Shown in pieces: positions 50,615 to 58,589 of a stretch of DNA of 64,000 nt. Positions within the stretch are counted from its first letter, which is position 1. Each line of letters opens with the position of its first letter. Source of the stretch: Frigidibacter albus (GTDB lineage: Bacteria; Pseudomonadota; Alphaproteobacteria; Rhodobacterales; Rhodobacteraceae); contig NZ_JAAAUC010000004.1 of NCBI RefSeq assembly GCF_009908165.1, positions 1-64,000 on the forward strand, given 5' to 3'. The notes beneath the pieces are model-generated. The model saw only the letters and a list, made by a program, of their open reading frames with translations, searched no databases and was not told the DNA's origin. Made by a program: the position numbers and the translations under genes.

Positions 50615-51264
50615 TCATCGAGGATGACGCGGTGCTGCGCGACGGGCTGCAGGTCGGGCTGCGGCTTGCCGGGTTCAGCCCCGAGTCCGTCGGCAGCCTC
50701 GAGGATGCCCGCGGCGCGCTCAGGGCGACCCGGTTCGAGGTGCTGGTGCTGGACCTGATGCTGCCCGACGGCTCGGGCCTCGACCTGCTGGCGGAGCTGC
50801 GGCGCGCCCGCGATCCGGTGCCGGTGCTGGTGCTGACAGCCCGCGACCGCCCCGGCGACAAGGTGCGCGGGCTCGACCTTGGCGCCGATGACTACCTTGG
50901 CAAGCCTTTCGACCTTGAAGAACTGGCCGCCCGCCTGCGCGCCCTTGGCCGCCGCCCCGCGGCGCTGTCGCGCACCCAGCCGGTCTGGAACGGCGTCATA
51001 CTCGACCTTGCCTGCCAGGAGGCGCGGCGCGGGGACACCGTCATCCCCCTCTCCCCCCGCGAGTTTTCGGTGCTGCAGGCGCTGATGGCCCATCCCCGCG
51101 CGATCCTCAGCAAGAGCCGGCTGGAAGAGCATCTCTATGGCTGGCAGGAAGAGATCGACAGCAACACCGTCGAGGTGCATGTCCACAAGCTGCGCACCAA
51201 GCTGGGCCACAGCTTCATCGAAACCGTGCGCGGCGCCGGTTACCGGCTGGCAGAACCCGCATGA
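50602..51264 (+). CDS. Response regulator, OmpR family (PmrA/QseB-like)
   Basis: The 220-residue protein has a receiver domain with acidic pocket Glu7-Asp8-Asp9, phospho-acceptor Asp51 (VLVLDLMLPDGSG), and Lys in DDYLGKPF, then a C-terminal winged helix with SPREFSVLQALMAHPRAILS and DSNTVEVHVHKLRTKLG, closest in pattern to PmrA/QseB/TctD. It overlaps the sensor kinase gene by 4 bp. The TTAAG-type direct repeats upstream and before the transpeptidase gene are its likely targets. Confidence 0.92.
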   Translation: MRVLIIEDDAVLRDGLQVGLRLAGFSPESVGSLEDARGALRATRFEVLVLDLMLPDGSGLDLLAELRRARDPVPVLVLTARDRPGDKVRGLDLGADDYLGKPFDLEELAARLRALGRRPAALSRTQPVWNGVILDLACQEARRGDTVIPLSPREFSVLQALMAHPRAILSKSRLEEHLYGWQEEIDSNTVEVHVHKLRTKLGHSFIETVRGAGYRLAEPA

Positions 51265-52655
51265 CCCCCAGAACCACCCCCCGCATGACCTCGATCCAGC
51301 GCCGCCTGTTTGTCGCCCTGCTCGCCGCCACCGGCCTCATCTGGCTGTCGGCCGCGCTGTGGATCCAGTCTTCGACCCGGGTGGAGCTGAACCGCGTGCT
51401 CGACAGCCGGCTGGCCGAGGCGGCGCGGATGGTCGGCAGCCTCGTCGATCAGGATGGCCTGCAGCTCAACGCGGCGATGGCGCTGGCCGCCCCGGCGCTG
51501 CCGGGCGCGGCGGCGCACAGCTATGCAAGGCAGCTCTCCTGTCAGGTCTGGGGGCTCGATGGCACGCGGCTGGCGGCCTCCTCGCAGGCGCCGCAGCAGG
51601 CGCTGGCGACGGTGGACGACGGGTTCAGCGAACGCGAGGTCGATGGCCTCTTGTGGCGCGTCTATACCCATGTCGATACCGCCCGCGGCATCCGCGTAAT
51701 GGTCGGCGACAGCGTGGCGATCCGCGAGAGGCTGCTGGCCGATGTGGTGCAGGGGTTGATGTGGCCGGCGCTGTTCATCCTGCCGCTGCTGGCGGGCGCA
51801 ATCTGGCTCAGCCTGCGCAGCGGCCTTGCGCCCCTGCACCGCATCGCCGGGCTTCTCTCGCAGCGCGGCGCCGAGGATCTGGCGCCGCTGGAGGCACCCG
51901 CCCCGCGCGAGGTGGTGCCGATGGTCGCGGCCCTCAATGGCCTCTTCGCCCGGGTCCGCGACGCGCGCCAGCGCGAGCAGGATTTCACCGCCTATGCCGC
52001 GCATGAGCTGAAGACGCCGCTGGCCGGGCTCAAGATGCAGGCAGAGGTGGCGCGGCTCGCCCCCGATGCCGCAACCCGCGATCACGCGCTGGCGCAGATC
52101 CGCCGCGCGGTCGACCGCTCCGACCGGCTGGTGCATCAGCTGCTGGACATGGCGGCGGTGGATCAGGGCAGCGACGGCCCCGCGCCCCACCCCCTGCCCC
52201 GCCCCCTGCCCCGCCTCGGCGCCGAAGTGCTGGACCTGACCGCCGCCGCCGCCCGCGCGGCCCGCGTGGACCTGCACCTGCACTACGATGACGCACTCGC
52301 CGCCCTCAGCCCGCCGCTGCCCGACCTGCTGGTGGTCGTCCTGCGCAACCTCGTGGAAAACGCCGTCCATGCCAGCCCCGAAGGCGCCCGCGTCGATCTG
52401 CGCCTGACCGCCACCCCTCCCGGCTGGCAGGCCGAGGTGCTGGACGAGGGCCCCGGCATCCCCGCCGCCGCCCGCCCCCGCGTCACCGAACGCTTCTATC
52501 GCGGCTGCAGCGAGGGCGGCGGCAGCGGCCTCGGCCTCGCCATCGTCGAAACCGCCGCCCTGCGCCTCGGCGCCACCTTCACGCTGACGCCCCGCCTCCC
52601 GCAGGGCGAGGTGGCACGGCTGGCCTTCGACGCAGGGGAACTTGCCCCCCCTTAA
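51261..52655 (+). CDS. Sensor histidine kinase (QseC/PmrB-like)
   Basis: The 464-residue membrane kinase has helices near residues 14-35 and 170-190 flanking a periplasmic sensor domain, a HAMP segment, the H-box TAYAAHELKTPLAGL, N-box NLVENAVHAS, G1 DEGPGIP and G2 GGGSGLGLAIV. It phosphorylates the adjacent regulator. An internal ATG eight codons in (MTSIQRRL) is an alternative start. Its TAA is embedded in the second TTAAG box. Confidence 0.92.
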   Translation: MTPRTTPRMTSIQRRLFVALLAATGLIWLSAALWIQSSTRVELNRVLDSRLAEAARMVGSLVDQDGLQLNAAMALAAPALPGAAAHSYARQLSCQVWGLDGTRLAASSQAPQQALATVDDGFSEREVDGLLWRVYTHVDTARGIRVMVGDSVAIRERLLADVVQGLMWPALFILPLLAGAIWLSLRSGLAPLHRIAGLLSQRGAEDLAPLEAPAPREVVPMVAALNGLFARVRDARQREQDFTAYAAHELKTPLAGLKMQAEVARLAPDAATRDHALAQIRRAVDRSDRLVHQLLDMAAVDQGSDGPAPHPLPRPLPRLGAEVLDLTAAAARAARVDLHLHYDDALAALSPPLPDLLVVVLRNLVENAVHASPEGARVDLRLTATPPGWQAEVLDEGPGIPAAARPRVTERFYRGCSEGGGSGLGLAIVETAALRLGATFTLTPRLPQGEVARLAFDAGELAPP

Positions 52656-52667
52656 GGCGCGGTTAAG
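52651..52667 (+). promoter_or_regulatory. PmrA/QseB-like box, copy 2, before the L,D-transpeptidase
   Basis: CTTAAG (52651-52656) and GTTAAG (52662-52667) repeat the same 11-bp-spaced arrangement as copy 1, including the shared CGG just before GTTAAGC. It covers the kinase stop codon and lies about 60 bp before the transpeptidase start. Confidence 0.6.
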
Positions 52668-52725
52668 CTCCGCCCCCGACGGCACTCCCAAGACCCGCCC
52701 CCTGCGGGCCAACAGGATGCCCTCG

Positions 52726-53499
52726 ATGCGACTGCCCCTCCTCCCCCTGCTCCTTACCCTCGCCGCCTGCGCCCAGCCGGAAGCCACGCGCGCGCCGCTG
52801 CCGCAGGCCCTCGCGCCCGATCCCGCACTGCTGGCGATGTATTCCGAGCTGCCCGACGGCGACCTGACCATCCCCGCCATTCCCCCCAAATGGCTGTCCG
52901 AACGCAACAAGCGCACCGAGGTCGACTACTGGACCGAGGAGAAGCCGGGCACCATCGTCGTCGATCCCTTCGCCCGCTACCTCTACCTCGTGCAAGACGG
53001 CAACCGCGCCATGCGCTACGGCGTCGCGGTCGGCGAGGAAGGCCGCGGCTTTTCGGGCGAGGCGACGATCCCCTATACCCGCGAATGGCCCAGCTGGACG
53101 CCGACGCAGAACATGATCGCCGAAGACCCCGAGCAATACGGGCCGGTCGCGGCCGGGCTGGAAGGCGGGCTGGAAAACCCGCTTGGCGCCCGCGCGCTCT
53201 ACCTGTTCCAGAACGGGCAGGACACGCTCTACCGCATCCACGGCACCGCAAACCCCTGGTCGATCGGGCAGGCCACCTCGGCCGGCTGCATCCGGCTTTA
53301 CAATCAGGACATCGTCGATCTGCATGACCGGGTGAAGCCCGGCGCGCGGGTGGTGGTGCTCAGCCAGACCGAAACCGGCAAGGGCACGGTCCCGCCCGGC
53401 ACCCCGCTGCCGCCGGTGGACTACCCGGCCGGCTTTGTCGCGCTGACGCCCGACACCGCGACCACGGCCGCCACCGCGCCCGCCCCGCAGCTGAACTGA
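52726..53499 (+). CDS. L,D-transpeptidase (YkuD/ErfK family), lipoprotein
   Basis: The predicted 257-residue protein has a lipoprotein signal (MRLPLLPLLLTLAACAQPEA) and a YkuD domain with the active-site pattern HGTANPWSIGQATSAGCIRL, where His and the Cys nucleophile are conserved. Such enzymes form 3-3 peptidoglycan cross-links or attach proteins to the wall in the periplasm. The ATG at 52726 has AGG eight bases upstream; the ATG at 52717 has no spacing. A PmrA-like box upstream suggests control by the adjacent two-component system, linking it to envelope stress. Confidence 0.88.
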   Translation: MRLPLLPLLLTLAACAQPEATRAPLPQALAPDPALLAMYSELPDGDLTIPAIPPKWLSERNKRTEVDYWTEEKPGTIVVDPFARYLYLVQDGNRAMRYGVAVGEEGRGFSGEATIPYTREWPSWTPTQNMIAEDPEQYGPVAAGLEGGLENPLGARALYLFQNGQDTLYRIHGTANPWSIGQATSAGCIRLYNQDIVDLHDRVKPGARVVVLSQTETGKGTVPPGTPLPPVDYPAGFVALTPDTATTAATAPAPQLN

Positions 53500-53510
53500 A
53501 GGAGCTCCCC

Positions 53511-54113
53511 ATGATCCTCTCCCGCCGCCACCTGATCGCCGCCAGCACCGCCTTCGCGCTTGCCGCCCCGGCCCTGCGCGCCCAATCCTATCCCGACCCG
53601 GCAGAGGTGCTGAACGACCCCGACGCGCCGGTGCAGGGCAACCCCGCCGGCGATGTCACGGTGATCGAGTATTTCGACTACCAATGCCCCTATTGCAAAT
53701 CCAACCACCCGCTGCTGATGGACGAGGTGGCGCGCGACGGCGGCATCCGCCTGATCCTGAAGGACTGGCCGATCTTCGGCCCCGCCTCGCTGCATGCGAC
53801 CCAACTCGTGCTCGGCGCGCAGCGGCAGGGCGACTACGCCGCCGCGCAGGCGGCGCTGATGGCGACCAAGGGCCGGCTGACCGGGGCGCAGATCGACAGC
53901 ACGCTGACCGAAGCGGGCATCGACATCGCCGCAGCAGCCACAAGCCACGCGGCGGAACAGGATCGGTGGGCCGCCCTCCTGGACCGCAACGCCGCACAGG
54001 CCCAGGGCTTCGGCTTCCTGGGCACCCCGTCCTACATCGTCGGCATGACGATGTTCCCCGGGGTCATCGACAGGGCCACCCTGCGCGAGGCCGTCGACGC
54101 CGCCCGCGGATAG
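53511..54113 (+). CDS. Periplasmic DsbA-like thioredoxin-fold protein
   Basis: The 200-residue protein has a signal sequence (MILSRRHLIAASTAFALAAP, with an RR pair) and the redox motif EYFDYQCPYCKSNHPLL of the DsbA/DsbG group, with the cis-Pro loop FLGTPSYIVG. It begins 11 bp after the transpeptidase stop with GAAGGAGCTCCCC before the ATG, so the two are co-transcribed. It may keep the transpeptidase Cys or other periplasmic thiols in the right redox state. Confidence 0.87.
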   Translation: MILSRRHLIAASTAFALAAPALRAQSYPDPAEVLNDPDAPVQGNPAGDVTVIEYFDYQCPYCKSNHPLLMDEVARDGGIRLILKDWPIFGPASLHATQLVLGAQRQGDYAAAQAALMATKGRLTGAQIDSTLTEAGIDIAAAATSHAAEQDRWAALLDRNAAQAQGFGFLGTPSYIVGMTMFPGVIDRATLREAVDAARG

Positions 54114-54120
54114 CCCCGCC

Positions 54121-54795
54121 TCAGGTCAGCGAGGTCACCCACAGGATCGTCGCATCCTCCTCGCTGACCGAGATCACGTTATGGCCCATCGTCGCGTCGT
54201 AATAGGCGCTGTCGCCGCGGCGCAGGTCCACCGGCTCGTAGAACTCGGAATAGAGCCGGATCACCCCGGTCAGCACATAGAGGAACTCCTCGCCGTCATG
54301 GCGTACCCAGCCGCCGAACTCCTCCAGCTTGCGGGCGCGGATGCGGGCGCGGTAGGGCAGCATCTGCTTGGCGCGCAGCGCGCCGGCCAGCAGCTCATGC
54401 TCATAGGTCACCGTCGCCTGCGCCTGCCCCTCGCCCGCGCGCGTCACCGCCATGCGGCCGGTGACCTGCGCCTTCGACGGCGGGGTGAACAGCTGCGGGA
54501 CAGAGATTGCCAGCCCCTCGGCCAGCTTCTTCAGCGCCTCATAGGTCGGCGACATCTGCCCGTTCTCGATCTTCGACAGGGTGGACCGCGCCAGCCCCGC
54601 CTGCACCGCCGCCTGTTCCAGCGTCCAGCCCTTTGCCTTGCGCAGCTCGCGCACCCGCTCGCCCAGGTTCAGGGGTTCAGGTAGCTCCGCCGCCTCGCCG
54701 CTTTCGCGGGCGATGCGGATGATCCGGGTCTGGTCGGCGTTTTTAGCCGGCATCTGGGCCGGCATCTTGGGCTCGCTCTGCCGCGTCATGTTCAT
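54121..54795 (-). CDS. XRE-family regulator with C-terminal cupin domain
   Basis: The 224-residue protein has a helix-turn-helix (LGERVRELRKAKGWTLEQAA and AGLARSTLSKIENGQMSP) at about residues 44-85, and a C-terminal cupin with GGWVRHDGEEFLYVLTGVIR and the glycine loop RRGDSAYYDATMGHNV. This architecture senses a small molecule and controls adjacent catabolic or transport genes. It is divergent from an acyl-CoA ligase gene with only 77 bp between, which is its likely target. Confidence 0.89.
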   Translation of the reverse strand: MNMTRQSEPKMPAQMPAKNADQTRIIRIARESGEAAELPEPLNLGERVRELRKAKGWTLEQAAVQAGLARSTLSKIENGQMSPTYEALKKLAEGLAISVPQLFTPPSKAQVTGRMAVTRAGEGQAQATVTYEHELLAGALRAKQMLPYRARIRARKLEEFGGWVRHDGEEFLYVLTGVIRLYSEFYEPVDLRRGDSAYYDATMGHNVISVSEEDATILWVTSLT

Positions 54796-54872
54796 TCCCG
54801 CACAGGTTTACGTGCTTCTGGGGCATTTCGCGCTGCCTTGCAACGGCCTGCCGCGGGGCGTAGCAACATCCC

Positions 54873-56411
54873 ATGCAGTCCATTTATTCCGAAGGCAGCG
54901 CCCCGGCCTGCCCCGCGCCCTTCAACCTTGCGGGCTATGTGCTGGCCGCGGGCGCCGCGACGCCGGGCAAGAGCGCCCTGCAGATCCTGCGCCCCACCGG
55001 CGCCGAACGCTGGAGCTATGACCGGCTGATCGCCGCCGTGCGCGGCGCCGCTACCGGCTTCTTGCAGGCGGGCCTTGCCCCGGGCGACCGGGTGCTGCTG
55101 CGGCTTGGCAACACCGTGGAATTTCCGGTGGCCTTCCTCGGCGCCATCGCCGCCGGGCTGGTGCCGGTGCCGACCTCGGCGCAGCTGACGGTGCCCGAGA
55201 TCACGGCAATGGCCGCCGGCCTGGAGGCGCGGCTGATCGTCGCCGGTGAGGGCGTGGCCCTGCCCGAAGGCAGCGCAGCCCCGGTGATGACCGAAGACAC
55301 CCTGCGCGGGTTCGAGGCGCTACCCCCCGCGCCCTGGCACATGGGCGACCCCGAGCGCCCGGCCTACATCATCTACACCTCCGGCACCTCGGGCACCTCG
55401 CGCGGGGTGGTCCATGCCCACCGCGCCATCCTTGGCCGCGCGATGATGCTGCAGGGATGGGAGGGGCTGGGGCCCACAGACCGGCTGCTGCACGCGGGCG
55501 CCTTCAACTGGACCTATACCCTCGGCACCGGGCTGATGGACCCCTGGACGGTCGGCGCCACCGCGCTGATCCCCGGCGCGGGCACCAGCACCGCGCAGCT
55601 GCCGCTGCTGCTCAAACGCTTCGACGCCACCATCTTCGCCGCCGCCCCCGGCGTCTTCCGGCAGATGCTGCGCGAGGCGCCGAACCTGCCGCTGCCGCGC
55701 CTGCGCCACGGGCTGTCCGCGGGCGAGAAGCTCCCCGCCCCGATCCGCGCCGCCTGGGAAGCCGCGACCGGAACCGAGATCTTCGAGGCACTCGGCATGT
55801 CCGAGATTTCCACCTTCATCTCTGCTGCCCCGGACCGGCCCGCCCCCGACGAGGCAACCGGCTGGCCCCAGCCCGGCCGCCGCGTCGCGGTGCTGAATGC
55901 GTCCGGCGCGCCCGTCCCCCGCGGCAGCCCCGGCACGCTGGCGGTGCACCGCGCCGATCCCGGCCTGTTCCTCGGCTATCTCGACGATCCCGCCGAGACC
56001 GCCGCGCGGATGCTGGGCGACTGGTTCGTGACCGGCGACACGGTGAAGATGGCGGCGGACGGCGCCATCACCTATCTCGGCCGGGCCGATGACATGATGA
56101 ACGCCGGCGGCTTCCGCGTCTCGCCGCTGGAGGTGGAGGCGGCCATCGCCGCCCATCCCGACATCACCGAGGTGGCGGCGGTAGAGCTGCCGGTGAAAAC
56201 CGGCGCCAACGTCATTGCGGTCTTCTACGTCGCCTCATCCGAGGTGACGGAGGCAGAGCTGCAGGAGCACGCCCGCACCCGCCTCGCCCGCTACAAGGAA
56301 CCGCGGATCTGGGTGCAAGTTGACGCCCTGCCGAAAAACGCCAATGGCAAGGCCAACCGCCGCGCGCTGCGGGACGGCTGGACCGACCACAATCGAAAGA
56401 CATCCCCTTGA
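54873..56411 (+). CDS. AMP-forming acyl-CoA synthetase (benzoate-CoA-ligase-like)
   Basis: The 512-residue enzyme has the adenylation P-loop YIIYTSGTSGTSRGVVHAHR, the motif ALGMSEIST, the FVTGDTVKMAADGAI hinge, and the C-terminal catalytic Lys in LPKNANGKANRRAL. It activates a carboxylic acid to an acyl-CoA via an acyl-adenylate. The substrate cannot be read; the pattern is nearest to aryl- and medium-chain ligases. It overlaps the following DsbA-family gene by 4 bp. Confidence 0.9.
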   Translation: MQSIYSEGSAPACPAPFNLAGYVLAAGAATPGKSALQILRPTGAERWSYDRLIAAVRGAATGFLQAGLAPGDRVLLRLGNTVEFPVAFLGAIAAGLVPVPTSAQLTVPEITAMAAGLEARLIVAGEGVALPEGSAAPVMTEDTLRGFEALPPAPWHMGDPERPAYIIYTSGTSGTSRGVVHAHRAILGRAMMLQGWEGLGPTDRLLHAGAFNWTYTLGTGLMDPWTVGATALIPGAGTSTAQLPLLLKRFDATIFAAAPGVFRQMLREAPNLPLPRLRHGLSAGEKLPAPIRAAWEAATGTEIFEALGMSEISTFISAAPDRPAPDEATGWPQPGRRVAVLNASGAPVPRGSPGTLAVHRADPGLFLGYLDDPAETAARMLGDWFVTGDTVKMAADGAITYLGRADDMMNAGGFRVSPLEVEAAIAAHPDITEVAAVELPVKTGANVIAVFYVASSEVTEAELQEHARTRLARYKEPRIWVQVDALPKNANGKANRRALRDGWTDHNRKTSP

Positions 56412-57067
56412 TCCGGCTCGACATTATCGCTGACTACGCCTGCCCCTGGTGCTACCTCGGCAAGGCGATGCTGGACCGCGCGCTGGAAGCGCATCCCCAG
56501 CATCCCTTCACGGTAGAATGGCACCCCTACCAGATCGACCCCAGCGTCCCGCCCGAAGGCATGGACCGGCTGGAATACATGGCCGCCCGCTTCGGCGACG
56601 TCGCGGCGATCACCCGCGTCCACGAACCGCTGCTGGCCATGGCCGAGAAAGCCGGCGTGCAGTTCAACATGCCCGCCATCACCCGCACCCCGAGCACGAT
56701 GAAGGCCCACCGCCTGACCCATTGGGCGGCGCTGGAGGGGCGGCAGGCGGCGATGGTCTCGGCGCTGTATCGGGCCTATTGGCGCGAGGGGCAGGATATC
56801 GGCGACGCCGCCACCCTCACCCGCATCGCCGTGCAGGCCGGGATGGACGAGGCGCTGACCGCCCGCCTGCTGGCCAGCGATGCCGACCGCGACCTGATCG
56901 CAGAGCGCATTGCCCATTCCCGCAGCCGCGGCGTCACCTCGGTCCCCACCTTCATCGTCGCGGACCGCCATGCCCTGATGGGCGCACAGCAACCGGCGCT
57001 TTGGGCGCAGGTGATCGCGGAAGTCACGCAAGGGCTTTCCCAAACGGAAGAGACCCCCGATGAGTGA
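56408..57067 (+). CDS. DsbA-family oxidoreductase (FrnE/2-hydroxychromene-2-carboxylate isomerase-like)
   Basis: The 219-residue cytoplasmic thioredoxin-fold protein has the CPWC motif in IADYACPWCYLGKAML and the family features EWHPYQIDPSVP and GVTSVPTFIV. FrnE-type members act as disulfide reductases or in aromatic or polyketide metabolism. It starts with TTG overlapping the ligase stop (TTGA) and its end overlaps the MFS gene by 8 bp. Confidence 0.87.
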   Translation: MIRLDIIADYACPWCYLGKAMLDRALEAHPQHPFTVEWHPYQIDPSVPPEGMDRLEYMAARFGDVAAITRVHEPLLAMAEKAGVQFNMPAITRTPSTMKAHRLTHWAALEGRQAAMVSALYRAYWREGQDIGDAATLTRIAVQAGMDEALTARLLASDADRDLIAERIAHSRSRGVTSVPTFIVADRHALMGAQQPALWAQVIAEVTQGLSQTEETPDE

Positions 57068-58298
57068 CACGCCACCTGAAAGCGGCCCCGACGCCGGAGC
57101 GGGCATCCGCCGCCTGCCGATGCCCGAATTCGTGGCGATGCTCGCCACCCTCTTCGCCATCATCGCCTTTTCCATCGACGCGATGCTGCCCGCCCTGCCG
57201 CAGATCGCGGCAGAGCTGGTGCCGAACGATGTGAACCGCGCCCAGCTGATCCTCACCTCCTTCGTGCTTGGCATGGGCGTCGGCACCCTCTTCGCCGGCC
57301 CGATCTCGGATGCCACGGGGCGCAAGATCGCCATCACCGGCGGCTTCGCACTCTACATCATCGGCGCCGTGCTCGCCTGGCGCGCGCAAAGCATCGAGAT
57401 GCTGCTGCTCGCCCGTTTCCTGCAGGGCCTCGGCGCCGCTGGCCCGCGCATCGTCAGCCTTGCCCTGATCCGCGACCTCTATCAGGGCCGCGAGATGGCC
57501 CGCGTCACCTCTTTCGTGATGATGATCTTCATCCTGATCCCGGCCGTCGCCCCCTCGATCGGGGCGGTGGTCATCGCCGTCACCGGCTGGCGCGGCATCT
57601 TCGGCGCCTTCATCGTGTTCGGGCTGATCGGCGTGCTGTGGTTGAACCTGCGCCAGCCTGAAACCCTGCCTCCCGCCAAGCGCCGCCCCTTGACCGTTGT
57701 CAGCCTCGCCGCCGCCGCGCGCGAGGTGCTGGCCGACCGCGAGGTGCGGGTCTACACCGTGGTGATGACGCTTGGCTTCGGCCAGATGTTCGCCGTCCTC
57801 TCCTCGGCGCAGCAGCTGTTTTCCGAAACCTACGGGCGCGGCGACAGCTTCCCCTTGTGGTTCGCGGCCATGGCGCTGCTGGCCGGCACCGGGTCGATCC
57901 TGAACGCAAAGCTGGTGGTGCGGCTGGGGATGCGGCGGATCGCGGTGATGGCCTACATGATGCAGACATTGGTTTCCGCGGTCATGCTGGGGCTGGCACT
58001 GACCGGCGCCCTGCCGGCCTGGGCCGAGTTCCCGGCCTTCTTCTTCTGGGTCACCTCGGTGTTCTTCATGGCCGGCATCACCTTCGGCAACCTCAACGCG
58101 CTGGCCCTGCAACGCATGGGCCATATCGCCGGGATGGCCGCCTCCATCGTCGCCGCGGTGTCCACCATCCTCGCGGTGGTGATCGCAGCGCCGCTGGGGC
58201 TGATGTTCGACGGTACCGCGATGCCGCTGATCGTGGGGGTGCTGGTGTGTTCGGCGATTGCCTGGGTGCTGATGCGGCGGACGGTGACGACGGGGTAA
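57060..58298 (+). CDS. MFS multidrug efflux transporter (Bcr/CflA family)
   Basis: The 412-residue membrane protein has 12 predicted helices with the MFS motif GPISDATGRKIAITGGFALY between helices 2 and 3 and DAMLPALPQIAAEL after helix 1, typical of Bcr/CflA drug exporters. It overlaps the FrnE-like gene by 8 bp. Together with the acyl-CoA ligase and the XRE-cupin regulator it could form a small detoxification unit. Confidence 0.9.
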   Translation: MSDTPPESGPDAGAGIRRLPMPEFVAMLATLFAIIAFSIDAMLPALPQIAAELVPNDVNRAQLILTSFVLGMGVGTLFAGPISDATGRKIAITGGFALYIIGAVLAWRAQSIEMLLLARFLQGLGAAGPRIVSLALIRDLYQGREMARVTSFVMMIFILIPAVAPSIGAVVIAVTGWRGIFGAFIVFGLIGVLWLNLRQPETLPPAKRRPLTVVSLAAAAREVLADREVRVYTVVMTLGFGQMFAVLSSAQQLFSETYGRGDSFPLWFAAMALLAGTGSILNAKLVVRLGMRRIAVMAYMMQTLVSAVMLGLALTGALPAWAEFPAFFFWVTSVFFMAGITFGNLNALALQRMGHIAGMAASIVAAVSTILAVVIAAPLGLMFDGTAMPLIVGVLVCSAIAWVLMRRTVTTG

Positions 58299-58318
58299 AG
58301 CCCGCCCAGTCAGAGGGC

Positions 58319-58496
58319 AGCGCCCGTCCGCCGGGTGGGCGCTGCAACGCCAGTTCTAGGCGCTTTATGGTGCTGCCCACCTCCACCGGCGTTCTGCGCG
58401 GAACGGTTGAGTAGCGCCCGCCCGAGGGGGGTGATGAGCGACAAGAAATCCTCCAGTGGAGGATTTCCGCGAAGAACGCCCGGCCCGTGGCCGGGC
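58319..58496. repeat. Three palindromes between convergent MFS and mfd genes
   Basis: Three hairpins lie in the 291-bp convergent gap: AGCGCCC/GGGCGCT (58319-58343), GAAATCCTCC-AGT-GGAGGATTTC (58445-58467, 10-bp perfect arms), and GCCCGGCC-CGT-GGCCGGGC (58478-58496). They may terminate transcription from both sides. The middle palindrome looks like a dispersed intergenic repeat, but that cannot be shown within one window. Confidence 0.5.
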
Positions 58497-58589
58497 CGGG
58501 AGGCGGGCGCTGCCCGGCGGCGCCAGGGCGCCTTGATTCCGGGCAAGGAAGGGCAGAAGAAGGGTGCAGATAGAAGCGCCCCTCAGCCC

